A stretch of DNA of 47,202 bases from a virus. A model generated the notes under the pieces. It worked only from the letters and a program-made list of their open reading frames with translations. It was not told where the DNA came from and searched no databases. The translations under genes and the position numbers were made by a program. The stretch is from positions 1 to 47,202 of the IMG/VR virus record IMGVR_UViG_3300027714_000028, one strand, 5' to 3'. Positions 1 to 6,794 of this stretch are shown piece by piece. Positions within the stretch are counted from its first letter, which is position 1. Every line of letters starts with the position of its first letter.

Positions 1-1
1 T

Positions 2-1279
2 GGTGGTATTGCAAAACAAGGTATGGAGAAAGTAAAGTCTGGTCTTGGTGGTTTAAGTAAATTTCTAATCGGTGGTTTAGCTGTTGCTGCTCTTGCATTT
101 TTAAATCATCCTAAATTTAAAGAAATGGTAGCACTATTAACTAAAACTATTATTCCACTATTAGCAACATTTTATGATGAGGTTCTTGTGCCTATAGGTG
201 AATCTCTTGCAAAATTATTTGGTGATATTATGTTGGCACTTAAAGGTGAAAAGAGTTTAATGTCTGTACTCATGGATAATAAACTAGCAATTCTTGGTGT
301 TGTTACTGCGCTTGCTCCTGGCTTAGTTTTTGGAACACTTATGTCATCAGCAAAACTTTTAATTGGTGCTGTTACGAAATTTGGTGGACTCATGAAAGCA
401 TCATTTTTAAAACAGTTAGCTATTAATACTCTAGCAGGAGGCGGTAAAGCAGGAGTATTGGGAACAATGAAGGCATTAGGTACTACTATGTTGAAATTTA
501 CTGGAATTGCTGCGCTTATATACGCTGCTGTTGTTGGTATTTTTCAAGGAGCAAAAGATGCATATGCAGAATTTCAAGCAACTGGAAGTATATGGGAATC
601 AATAAAAACTTTTATGGTTTCATTCCTTGCAAATGCTGCTGGGGCTATACTCAACCCAATTAAAGATGGTTTTTCTTGGATTATTGGTAAAATAGGTAGT
701 ATATTTGGAATTGAAGCTTTTGCTGATATATCTAAAGCAATGGATAAATTTGATTTTGTTGAAGGAATCACAAGTTTATTAACTATGGTTGGTGATTACT
801 TTGCTGAATTGTGGCAAAGTGTTAAAGATGGTATTCAAGCTTTTTTAAGAAATTCTATTGGTGGTGGTTTTGTAGCTGATAAAATATTCGGTACTGATGA
901 AGAACAAGTAGTTGAAAAGAAAGCAAAAGCAGAAGAACAGAAAGTATTTGAAGAAAAAAGAAAAGCTCTAAAAACACAACAGAAGTTAGAAAAAGAAGCA
1001 GAAGAAGCAAAGAAATTAGAAAAGGTAAAAGCAGAACAGGAAGCAAAGCAAGCAGAGCAACGTAAAAAGTTAGAACTAGAAACAAAGATTTTAGGGCCTA
1101 AAGCTAATGCTTTTTTGGCCGAAGATTTAAAACCTCGGCCCCCACCACCAGTCCCTGGAGCAACCGTAGTTAATGCTCCAACATCAGTTGTTAATGCAAA
1201 TAGTTCTTCAAATACAACAACATCAACACCAGTTAGACAACCTAATGCTGTAATTGGTATGATAGCAACCGCAGGATAA
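2..1279 (+). CDS. Tail/tape-measure-like structural protein, 5' partial
   Basis: The reading frame is open from the first bases of the window, so the gene begins upstream and the ATG at 23 is probably internal. The visible part has several Gly/Ala-rich hydrophobic helices (roughly residues 10-30, 90-135, 150-175, 195-215), a Lys/Glu-rich coiled coil near residues 285-350, and a Pro/Ser/Thr/Asn-rich tail. Hydrophobic helices followed by a charged coiled coil fit a tail tape-measure or DNA-injection type virion protein, but I cannot assign the family. It is the only plus-strand gene and converges on gene 32, with a shared terminator between them. Confidence 0.7.
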   Translation, partial: GGIAKQGMEKVKSGLGGLSKFLIGGLAVAALAFLNHPKFKEMVALLTKTIIPLLATFYDEVLVPIGESLAKLFGDIMLALKGEKSLMSVLMDNKLAILGVVTALAPGLVFGTLMSSAKLLIGAVTKFGGLMKASFLKQLAINTLAGGGKAGVLGTMKALGTTMLKFTGIAALIYAAVVGIFQGAKDAYAEFQATGSIWESIKTFMVSFLANAAGAILNPIKDGFSWIIGKIGSIFGIEAFADISKAMDKFDFVEGITSLLTMVGDYFAELWQSVKDGIQAFLRNSIGGGFVADKIFGTDEEQVVEKKAKAEEQKVFEEKRKALKTQQKLEKEAEEAKKLEKVKAEQEAKQAEQRKKLELETKILGPKANAFLAEDLKPRPPPPVPGATVVNAPTSVVNANSSSNTTTSTPVRQPNAVIGMIATAG

Positions 1280-1283
1280 TAAC

Positions 1284-1309
1284 AACCCCTCATGTTTCCA
1301 TGAGGGGTT
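1284..1309. terminator. Bidirectional intrinsic terminator
   Basis: A perfect 11-bp GC-rich stem (AACCCCTCATG / CATGAGGGGTT) with a 4-nt loop lies between two convergent genes. It is five bases past the stop codon of the plus-strand gene and 17 bases from the stop of gene 32 on the minus strand, so it probably ends both transcripts. Confidence 0.85.
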
Positions 1310-1326
1310 CTTTGGTGTATTATGAA

Positions 1327-2226
1327 TTATCCTTCTTCTGCAAGTTTTTCAAAATAAGATAATGTATCATCTTCATCATCTTTTGTTACAGTTACGGTAG
1401 GACTTGGAGCTGGTGCTTCCTTCGTATCTACCCAAGCTGCTTTTTGTGGTTCATCTTCCATCAAAGTTGTTACGTTTCCTACAGTAGTAGTTCCCGCAAG
1501 AACAGTACCCAAACGAGTCTTCAATTCATCATAAGATTTGAAATTAGAATCAGATGAAAACTCTGCAAGAGGATACTGTTTATTCCACACTGCTTCAATC
1601 TCATCATCATTATCAAACAATGATGAAGCTGCACCAAACTCTGATTTATCGTAATTCCAATAACCATCTACCTTACGAATCTTCAATTTAAATTCTGCAC
1701 CTTCCCAGAAATCAAATGGATTTACTGGAGTCTCATCTTCAAATGCTGGTTGCATTGCTTCCATACACTTATCAAATATTTTCTTACCAAAACGATAAAG
1801 CATCACTTTACCCTCATTTTGAGGATTTGCTTTATCTTGGATTACCAGAATGTTTGCAAAGTATTGCAACTTACGTTTCTGTTTACGTGCAATCTCCTTA
1901 TCGGATTCTACACCAGAGTTCCAGTATGCAGAGTTCATTTCTGATACAGGATCGTTCTGTCCAATGGTAGTAAGAGAATTCTCAATATACCATTGACCAG
2001 TAGGGCCTTGAAACGCATGGTTCCAGACTTTTGCCCAAGGAAGATCTTCACCTTCAACGGCTGGAAGAAAACGAATAACGGCATAACCATTACCTGATTT
2101 ATCTACCACTGGTTTCCACAGACGTTCATCTGTATAGGACTTCTTTTCTAGGGGGGCATTTTCAGTTTGAACTGCACCCAGTAGTTTGTCCAAAGAATTG
2201 GACTTTTTTAGTGCTTGTAGTGACAT
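1327..2226 (-). CDS. 32: gp32-like single-stranded DNA-binding protein
   Basis: Coats ssDNA at the replication fork and in recombination. The 299-residue protein has a basic N-terminus, a central OB-like core with the aromatic stretch QWYIENSLTTIGQNDPVSE, and a strongly acidic C-terminal tail (DDEDD near the end) like the T4 gp32 tail that contacts replication partners. Only one cysteine is present, so the T4 zinc ribbon is missing. The start is preceded by a strong AAGGAGA ribosome site at 2233-2239, and a candidate promoter sits about 50 bases upstream inside the previous gene. Nearby gp59 and gp33-like genes reflect the T4 order 32-59-33, here with extra genes inserted. Confidence 0.93.
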   Translation of the reverse strand: MSLQALKKSNSLDKLLGAVQTENAPLEKKSYTDERLWKPVVDKSGNGYAVIRFLPAVEGEDLPWAKVWNHAFQGPTGQWYIENSLTTIGQNDPVSEMNSAYWNSGVESDKEIARKQKRKLQYFANILVIQDKANPQNEGKVMLYRFGKKIFDKCMEAMQPAFEDETPVNPFDFWEGAEFKLKIRKVDGYWNYDKSEFGAASSLFDNDDEIEAVWNKQYPLAEFSSDSNFKSYDELKTRLGTVLAGTTTVGNVTTLMEDEPQKAAWVDTKEAPAPSPTVTVTKDDEDDTLSYFEKLAEEG

Positions 2227-2260
2227 ATGTATTTCTCCTTATGTGAATATATGCGATTTA

Positions 2261-3049
2261 TTATTGTATACTTAATGTATCACAAAGTTCTGCTTTTGTC
2301 AAGTACCTTATATCAATATTATCAGTAGAACTTCCAATATTGTGTTTAGGTTCAACCCAATAAAATTGAGTATCTTTAAACTCTCTAAAAACAGCCAACA
2401 ACTGATTCACCCAATTTTGTGGATTAAATCCCCTTGCATCTGCTGGTAAATAGTAACTAGTTCCTTTATATATGTTATTCAAAGATTCGTTCTGAGAAGA
2501 TAAATCAAACCCTAACATATAAACTTCTTTTGCACCTTGTTGACAAGCCAGATGTAGTGCAGTAGTTCCTGCTGACCAACCTCTAGGATAGTCTATGTTC
2601 TTAACAGGATCGTTATCATCAACATATGTAATCCAGATACCTACATCTTTTGAAAATTTCTTTTCAATATCTTTCATATCTATATTTGCATTTAGTAGTT
2701 TGGCCTCTTCAATTTTTTCTTGTATAGTCGCTGGATCTTTTCCTTGCACTACACAATTACTAGTTTTATTTTTACTACGATGAATAAATGCAGGGCCCTC
2801 AAATCCCATAAGTGTCATCTCTGCAACCTCTGATGGTATTATAGACCAATCTGCAAACCAACAAGTATGACTATCTTGGTATTTAGAATCATAAATTTCC
2901 TGTTGCATACCATAATCTATGGAAACAAGATTATCAACATCACCATCACGGTAGATTGCATTGCAGCCCCAAGTGACAACATCATTTAATACTTTTGGTT
3001 TATACCACGATCTTGATTCGCCATTACCTATGACTAAGACCTTATCCAT
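2261..3049 (-). CDS. Rossmann-like protein, DUF115/motility-accessory-factor type (putative)
   Basis: A 262-residue protein opening with the glycine motif VLVIGNGESRSW, typical of the nucleotide-binding fold of DUF115/MAF-like and some sialyltransferase-like proteins. A later segment (GWSAGTTALHLACQQGAKEVYMLGF) resembles the second half of this fold, where a Gly-rich turn precedes a helix and a strand. No substrate can be read from the sequence; transfer or modification of a sugar or nucleotide-sugar is a guess. The start overlaps the end of thyX by 8 bases, so the two are likely translated together. Confidence 0.6.
   Translation of the reverse strand: MDKVLVIGNGESRSWYKPKVLNDVVTWGCNAIYRDGDVDNLVSIDYGMQQEIYDSKYQDSHTCWFADWSIIPSEVAEMTLMGFEGPAFIHRSKNKTSNCVVQGKDPATIQEKIEEAKLLNANIDMKDIEKKFSKDVGIWITYVDDNDPVKNIDYPRGWSAGTTALHLACQQGAKEVYMLGFDLSSQNESLNNIYKGTSYYLPADARGFNPQNWVNQLLAVFREFKDTQFYWVEPKHNIGSSTDNIDIRYLTKAELCDTLSIQ
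2274..2302 (-). promoter_or_regulatory. Sigma70-type promoter for gene 32
   Basis: TTGACA (-35, 2297-2302), a 17-base spacer and TACATT (-10, 2274-2279) on the minus strand. The predicted transcript starts about 40 bases before the gene 32 ATG. The -35 box lies inside the end of the upstream coding region. Confidence 0.5.
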
Positions 3050-3692
3050 TTCTTAAAGCTTCCCATGAATAAGGAAATAATTCTTTTCCTATCTTATCAA
3101 TTTCATTTGCAATCATTTGAGTTTCAAGTTGTGTATCTGGTTTACATCGTAGATTGCATACACGAGCAAATGCCATAAGTGTTCCACTCCAGTACCATTC
3201 AGTATACATAGACTGTGGTAAGACCATTCTGGCCATCTCTGGTGCAATCCCTGCTTCTAACATATTATTATATGTTTCTTTACATAATTCATATGCAGAA
3301 TTTACATCGTATTCTACAGTTTCATTAGAAGAACCTTGTTTCTTATTTACAGCTGCAAGTCGCCATTCTGTGGGTTCGTAGAACTCAGGTTCATTATCAA
3401 CATAACGTCTAGATACTTCATTCCAAACTAAACCAACTTGATGTTTAACTAATTGTCTTGCAACAAACACTGGAGCCTTAACATGGATTTGCATTGATGC
3501 ATGGCCAAAAGGACTCCAATGATTATGTTTCGCAAGATAATTAATCAACTTTTCGTCTGGATGAGATAAGAAACCCTCTATCTTACCACCCTCTGGAATA
3601 GAATCCCATTCAGATGTTTTTGAGAATGATACTCTTGCAGCATTAACTACAGAAAGATCACTCCCCATCTTATCTACAAACTTAACTTCCAT
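3042..3692 (-). CDS. thyX: FAD-dependent thymidylate synthase ThyX
   Basis: Makes dTMP from dUMP using FAD, NADPH and methylene-tetrahydrofolate. The 216-residue length is normal. The signature region reads RQLVKHQVGLVWNEVSRRY (residues 79-97), the phage variant of the RHRxxSxNExSxRY motif in which KHQ replaces RHR. It sits with glutaredoxin, NrdJ and MazG genes elsewhere in the window as a dNTP-supply set. ThyX rather than ThyA is usual where folate reduction is limited and is common in marine phages. Confidence 0.95.
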   Translation of the reverse strand: MEVKFVDKMGSDLSVVNAARVSFSKTSEWDSIPEGGKIEGFLSHPDEKLINYLAKHNHWSPFGHASMQIHVKAPVFVARQLVKHQVGLVWNEVSRRYVDNEPEFYEPTEWRLAAVNKKQGSSNETVEYDVNSAYELCKETYNNMLEAGIAPEMARMVLPQSMYTEWYWSGTLMAFARVCNLRCKPDTQLETQMIANEIDKIGKELFPYSWEALRNG

Positions 3693-3693
3693 A

Positions 3694-3876
3694 CTAGAAA
3701 ATCTCTGATATATATGTTACGATAGGATCACCTTTACTTGAACCAGTAGAAAAGTTTTCTGTCTTGGTTTTCTTTTTGATCACACGAATTGTCTCTGGTG
3801 TATTTTCTTCTCCACCATCAATATATTCATAGTACTCAACTGTTACTCGCCTTAATAGTTTATCTTCATTTTTCAT
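3694..3876 (-). CDS. Small hypothetical protein, 60 aa
   Basis: Highly charged (alternating Lys/Glu) with a predicted beta-rich body; no family recognised. The frame is open further upstream, but that extension would run into the CCA end of tRNA-Thr. The ATG at 3876, preceded by an AAAGAGA ribosome site, is therefore the better start. The stop is one base before the thyX start, indicating one transcript, probably processed from the tRNA precursor. Confidence 0.6.
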   Translation of the reverse strand: MKNEDKLLRRVTVEYYEYIDGGEENTPETIRVIKKKTKTENFSTGSSKGDPIVTYISEIF

Positions 3877-3896
3877 AATTTTCTCTTTCATATTAA

Positions 3897-3971
3897 TGGT
3901 GCCGGTGGTAAGAATCGAACTCACAACCTATTGCTTACAAAGCAATTGCTCTACCGTTGAGCTACACCGGC
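3897..3971 (-). tRNA. tRNA-Thr (UGU)
   Basis: Full cloverleaf on the minus strand: acceptor GCCGGTG/CACCGGC, D arm GCTC/GAGC, anticodon stem ATTGC/GCAAT around the loop TTTGTAA (anticodon UGU), T arm GTGAG-TTCGATT-CTTAC, discriminator A, and an encoded CCA end (3897-3899). It decodes ACA, a preferred Thr codon in this AT-rich genome. Confidence 0.95.
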
Positions 3972-3978
3972 ATACCAT

Positions 3979-4206
3979 TTAATCGCGTTTAAAGCGATCA
4001 TTCCTTTTTGGTTGAAAACCTTTTTGGTTATTAAAACGACTAGCAAGTTTTGCAACTCTTTCACTAAGCTCACCGTTCTTTTTATCCAAATTAGCATTTT
4101 CAAACTCTAAAGATTTAATCCTATCATTAAGATTATTAACTTTAGATTCAAAAAAACCTTCTTCACGGATAGTAGGATTACCATCCAAGTGTACTGTAAC
4201 GTCCAT
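3979..4206 (-). CDS. Small coiled-coil protein, 75 aa
   Basis: Residues 20-58 form a heptad-like coiled coil, followed by a basic, Phe/Arg-rich tail. No family recognised. It follows gp59 immediately (stop and start adjacent) with a GAGGAG ribosome site inside the gp59 end, so it is translationally linked to gp59. A candidate promoter lies about 35 bases upstream. Confidence 0.6.
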   Translation of the reverse strand: MDVTVHLDGNPTIREEGFFESKVNNLNDRIKSLEFENANLDKKNGELSERVAKLASRFNNQKGFQPKRNDRFKRD

Positions 4207-4809
4207 TTAATTAGACTCCTCAATAAGTTTCAGTAGTTTCATTCTATACCTGTTCTTGTTAATTGTCAAGAACCCTTTGTAATTTTTCATCAATTTTTTT
4301 AAATCAATCCATACAATATCATCCTTTAATTGTTTATCCCACCTTTGACCGTATCCTACTAGCTCATCTAGTATTATCATAGTTTCTAATGACAATCTAC
4401 TACCTAAAAACTCTTTTAATAATTTAGGATGATTGTTATCCTTAACTTGAAATATAGGTTCAAAATCTTTAATGAATGGCTGCATCTCTTTTTCAAAATG
4501 TTCGAAGAAACTAGTTTTTTTAAGTAACCACAATTTATAGTTTTCATCATTAAAGTTAGCAATGTATCCCTTTTTATCTTTAATAAAGTTAGATACATAA
4601 TAGTTTGTAATTTCTATTTTAGTTTTATATTTTCTTGATAGTTTAACAAAGAAATGTCTGTCTTTACGTTTGTAGAAAGAATCTCTAGAAACTTTAGTCT
4701 TACCACCATACTTAATAAAGTCATAATCTGTCTTACTAAAATGAGCCTTCATTGCACAATACATTATATAAACGTCAATTGGTTCCATCATCTTTGTACG
4801 CTTCTTCAT
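4207..4809 (-). CDS. 59: gp59-like replicative helicase loader
   Basis: Loads the replicative helicase onto gp32-coated forks. The 200-residue length is close to T4 gp59 (217). By my recollection of T4 gp59, the N-terminal half lines up well: VYIMYCAMKAHF, then DYDFIKYGGKTKVS, then YKRKDRHFFVKLSRKY, matching the T4 pattern VYKLYLMIKQHM / YDVIKYNW / QKRRDKYFFQKLSEKY. The protein is very basic, as expected for a fork-DNA binder. The start overlaps the end of the upstream membrane-protein gene; an alternative start is one of the paired ATGs near 4790. Nearby gp32 and gp33-like genes match T4 order. Confidence 0.88.
   Translation of the reverse strand: MKKRTKMMEPIDVYIMYCAMKAHFSKTDYDFIKYGGKTKVSRDSFYKRKDRHFFVKLSRKYKTKIEITNYYVSNFIKDKKGYIANFNDENYKLWLLKKTSFFEHFEKEMQPFIKDFEPIFQVKDNNHPKLLKEFLGSRLSLETMIILDELVGYGQRWDKQLKDDIVWIDLKKLMKNYKGFLTINKNRYRMKLLKLIEESN
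4241..4269 (-). promoter_or_regulatory. Possible internal promoter in gp59
   Basis: TTGACA (4264-4269), 17-base spacer, TAGAAT (4241-4246). It lies inside the 3' end of gp59 and would serve the coiled-coil gene, tRNA-Thr and thyX. Confidence 0.4.
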
Positions 4810-4963
4810 CTACTCTTCGTGTTAGTTTTTTACTTCCAATACTAGCAGCAATGAAACTTGCTGCAGCCAACATTGGAATAACGTAAATCATTTTATCAGT
4901 AAAATACGCTGTAATATACGTGGGTATTAATACTATGATTCCCTGTAAAAAACCTTTAATCAT
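4775..4963 (-). CDS. Small membrane protein, 62 aa
   Basis: Two hydrophobic segments (about residues 4-20 and 26-42) separated by a short polar turn, followed by a charged tail, suggest a two-pass inner-membrane hairpin. Function unknown. It overlaps the glutaredoxin gene upstream by 8 bases and gp59 downstream by 35 bases, so it is part of a tightly packed operon. Confidence 0.6.
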   Translation of the reverse strand: MIKGFLQGIIVLIPTYITAYFTDKMIYVIPMLAAASFIAASIGSKKLTRRVDEEAYKDDGTN

Positions 4964-5198
4964 TTATATTTGAATATCTGCTTTTAAAAGTTTCTAGAAG
5001 GTCTGTATATCCACCAATATGAATATTTCCTTCATCGTATATTTGTGGTACAGTTTTATGACCAAGTTCTTTCATCAAACCTTTTGCATTGCTATCATAA
5101 TCAAGAGATATTTCAATGAAATCATAATTATATTCTTTCATTAAATCTTTTGACTTATTACAGTACATGCAATTTTTTTGTGTATAAATGGTGTACAT
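4956..5198 (-). CDS. Glutaredoxin
   Basis: An 80-residue thioredoxin-fold protein with the redox motif CMYC (C10, C13), the cis-Pro segment KTVPQIY and the C-terminal GG (HIGGYTDL) that holds glutathione. It is the probable electron donor to ribonucleotide reductase, as with T4 NrdC. The start overlaps the stop of the gp33-like gene by one base. Confidence 0.92.
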   Translation of the reverse strand: MYTIYTQKNCMYCNKSKDLMKEYNYDFIEISLDYDSNAKGLMKELGHKTVPQIYDEGNIHIGGYTDLLETFKSRYSNIND

Positions 5199-5410
5199 TA
5201 CACTGGGAGTTGAGCTTGTCTAGGAAGAAAGTTTAAATCTCTAGCATTTGCTTCAATCTTCTCTTTAAGACTTTTAGAGATAAGAGAACCCACGGTATCT
5301 GGTTCAATACCTTCTTTAGTACAGTACCAAAGAACAGCTTCCATATGAGAGATTCTTTTTTCTTTAGCAATATTTTCAATTTCTAAAGAAAATGTTTTAG
5401 CAGTACTCAT
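5198..5410 (-). CDS. 33: gp33-like late transcription accessory protein
   Basis: In T4, gp33 bridges host RNA polymerase to the sliding clamp for late transcription. This 70-residue protein has an N-terminal helix-rich part (a short helix, a break, then YCTKEGIEP) and the end SLKEKIEANARDLNFLPR followed by a hydrophobic tail, resembling gp33-like proteins of marine T4-like phages as I remember them. Its place two genes upstream of gp59 matches T4 (59-33). TATAAATA late promoters in this window give it a role. Identity is by recollection and synteny, so moderate confidence. Confidence 0.65.
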   Translation of the reverse strand: MSTAKTFSLEIENIAKEKRISHMEAVLWYCTKEGIEPDTVGSLISKSLKEKIEANARDLNFLPRQAQLPV

Positions 5411-5441
5411 CTTATATATTCCTATTATAATTTATAAAAGT

Positions 5442-5465
5442 TGGGGGATTAACCATGATCCCCCA
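5442..5465 (-). terminator. Intrinsic terminator after the HTH gene
   Basis: Stem GGGGGAT/ATCCCCC plus one A-T pair, 8-nt loop, followed on the minus strand by AACTTTTAT. It separates the HTH gene from the gp33-glutaredoxin-gp59 operon. Confidence 0.75.
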
Positions 5466-5495
5466 CGGGTGTATTATGTCACCACACATTAAACA

Positions 5496-5759
5496 TTACG
5501 CTGAGCGTAGTGCTGCATAACCAGCAGCAACAACTGCTCGTGTCGGTGTACCAATCATATACTTCATATATGTCTCACCGTCAAAAGACGATACACGCTT
5601 GTTCAAATAGATCGTAAGACCTTCTGAACGTAGTTTACTAATCACGGAACGAACATTCTTAACACCATAACGTGATGTAATCTGTTTAGCGGTTAGTGAT
5701 GCACCATTAACAAGTGCGGCTTCGACCTTGGCGGCCTGGGTAGTGGTAGTAGTAGTCAT
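5496..5759 (-). CDS. Winged-helix/HTH DNA-binding protein, 87 aa
   Basis: After a Thr-rich N-terminus, residues 15-55 (SLTAKQITSRYGVKNVRSVI then SKLRSEGLTIYLNK) read as a helix-turn-helix with a following wing. The C-terminus ends in a conserved-looking TPTRAVVAAGYAALRS. It is a single-gene transcript with its own promoter, a 140-base structured leader and its own terminator. It occupies the position of T4 dsbA (next to gene 33), which also encodes a small DNA-binding protein, but I see no sequence reason to call it DsbA. Codon use is richer in GC than its neighbours. Confidence 0.75.
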   Translation of the reverse strand: MTTTTTTQAAKVEAALVNGASLTAKQITSRYGVKNVRSVISKLRSEGLTIYLNKRVSSFDGETYMKYMIGTPTRAVVAAGYAALRSA

Positions 5760-5786
5760 TTAAATGTTTTCCTTAACATTACAAAT

Positions 5787-5889
5787 AGGTTGAAAGTATT
5801 CCAACCTTTAAAATAGTAGTTTTTAATCCTATAAAGAGAACTACCAAACTCATTAAGTGTCGATATAGGAATAGGTTCCCGTCACTTAA
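5787..5889 (-). promoter_or_regulatory. Structured 5' leader of the HTH gene
   Basis: Three hairpins can be drawn in the untranslated leader: TTAAGTG/CACTTAA (5853-5889), GTAGTT/AACTAC (5816-5844) and AGGTTG/CAACCT (5787-5807). The last ends about 28 bases before the ATG. This suggests post-transcriptional control or a stabilising leader; no known riboswitch is recognised. Confidence 0.5.
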
Positions 5890-5905
5890 ATTCGTATTAT
5901 AACAG

Positions 5906-5934
5906 AGTATAACATAACAATACATATATGTCAA
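5906..5934 (-). promoter_or_regulatory. Sigma70-type promoter for the HTH gene
   Basis: TTGACA (5929-5934), 17-base spacer, TATACT (5906-5911). The predicted start near 5899 gives a leader of about 140 bases. Confidence 0.75.
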
Positions 5935-5952
5935 TACCCTTTTAAATAAAGT

Positions 5953-5980
5953 GGGAGACTTCTGTTGCAAGGTGTCTCCC
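5953..5980 (-). terminator. Terminator hairpin of ssrA
   Basis: Stem GGGAGAC/GTCTCCC with a 14-nt loop, followed on the minus strand by ACTTTATTT. It may double as the last helix of the coding piece. Confidence 0.65.
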
Positions 5981-5993
5981 GAACCCCGACAGA

Positions 5994-6038
5994 TTACGCA
6001 GCTAGTGCGAAATCCTCATATGCAATATTATCGTTTGC
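5994..6038 (-). other. tmRNA proteolysis-tag reading frame
   Basis: Fourteen codons from the resume codon GCA (6038-6036) to TAA (5996-5994) give ANDNIAYEDFALAA. The AND start and the ALAA end are the hallmarks of tmRNA tags; the terminal ALAA is the ClpXP/ClpAP degradation signal. Confidence 0.92.
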
Positions 6039-6350
6039 ATTTACTAATTTGACCAATAACGCAGTCATCCGACAATTCTCCACTCATCCGTCCCTGCCTG
6101 TCGATCCTAAATTTCGCCCCCATCAAAAAAAGACTAGGTAAATTATCCCTGCAAGTAAGGTTATGTCTGCACATATACTCCAAACGATATATGCCTTAAA
6201 CATCCACTTACTTACTTCTTTTACTAGAGGGCTCTTCATCAGAATCCCCTATTATTACCTTTAACACTCTAGTCTCCTTTTGGTGGAGGCGTTGGGTACT
6301 GCCCCCAAGTCCAGTTCAGTTCTCAATTCGTATCATCAAATTGTATACTA

Positions 6351-6379
6351 TTTATACCATACTAATAGTAATTTGTCAA
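6351..6379 (-). promoter_or_regulatory. Promoter for ssrA, overlapping a late-promoter box
   Basis: TTGACA (6374-6379), 17-base spacer, TATAAA (6351-6356). The -10 region extends to TATAAATA (6349-6356), identical to the T4 late promoter, so tmRNA could be made both early and late. It starts directly after the stop codon of the upstream gene. Confidence 0.75.
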
Positions 6380-6383
6380 TACC

Positions 6384-6794
6384 CTAAACGTCTTGGCCCT
6401 TAATTTTTTTCTTCTCAACAAACACACCAGCAGCAAGAACAAAACCCAGAAAATTATCTGTTTTTCCATTCACACCTAATACTAAGGAATCAATTCCATT
6501 AAAATCTTTATATGCAATTAATGATGATTCAATATGAAATAATAGAGGTTTTGATAATCTCAAACACTCTCCTACCGCATTAAGTCCACGAATTATACTT
6601 ATCACTTTTTCTTCTGATATAGTGTCAGCCCTTGCAACTTTTAGTATTGTTTCTTCATCTCTACAAATACTAACAACGGCAATTAAATCTCCGTTACTCC
6701 ATTCTTTTATTTTTCCACTACTATTTGCTAACGCTAAATTTGTCGAGGATACTAGTAGATATATTGCTACTATTAGTATCATTAGGTGTTTCAT
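6384..6794 (-). CDS. Exported hypothetical protein, 136 aa
   Basis: Residues 1-23 are a clear signal peptide (positive start, hydrophobic core, cleavage after ALA). The mature part has two cysteines (in SICRDE and GECLRL) that could form a disulfide. No family recognised. Its first 74 bases overlap the end of the nuclease gene in another frame, so it is translated from the same message. Confidence 0.6.
   Translation of the reverse strand: MKHLMILIVAIYLLVSSTNLALANSSGKIKEWSNGDLIAVVSICRDEETILKVARADTISEEKVISIIRGLNAVGECLRLSKPLLFHIESSLIAYKDFNGIDSLVLGVNGKTDNFLGFVLAAGVFVEKKKIKGQDV

Larger units (their letters stand above)
5950..6344 (-). ncRNA. ssrA: Circularly permuted two-piece tmRNA
   Basis: Rescues stalled ribosomes and tags the unfinished protein. 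In transcription order the acceptor piece comes first (about 6344-6281) and ends with GGGGGCAGTACCCAACGCC, then TCCACCA, including the CCA. A spacer of about 159 bases follows (6280-6122). The coding piece starts at 6121 with GGGGGCGAAATTTAGGATCG, continuing ACAGG. The first seven bases (GGGGGCG) pair with CGCCTCC (6285-6291) of the acceptor piece with one G-U pair. The tag reading frame encodes ANDNIAYEDFALAA and stop (6038-5994). A promoter upstream and a terminator hairpin at the end bracket the gene. Permuted order is the alphaproteobacterial arrangement (also in some cyanobacteria). The 5' end of the acceptor piece and exact processing sites are estimates. Confidence 0.92.

Noticed and set aside
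835-1293. 152-codon minus-strand frame
   Set aside because: Antisense to the coiled-coil region of the first gene; low-complexity Ser/Phe/Ala composition produced by the sense codons.
3877-3924. N-terminal extension of the 60-aa gene
   Set aside because: It would run through the tRNA-Thr 3' end and has no ribosome site; the ATG at 3876 fits better.
5779-5970. 63-codon minus-strand frame
   Set aside because: It spans the promoter, the hairpin leader and the ssrA terminator, and has no ribosome site.
5994-6068. 24-codon frame with a GGAGAA-like site (ends ANDNIAYEDFALAA)
   Set aside because: The last 14 codons are the tmRNA tag frame; it is not an independent gene.
6123-6239. 38-codon hydrophobic frame with a GGGGA-like site
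   Set aside because: It lies in the spacer between the two tmRNA pieces; coding potential there is probably chance.
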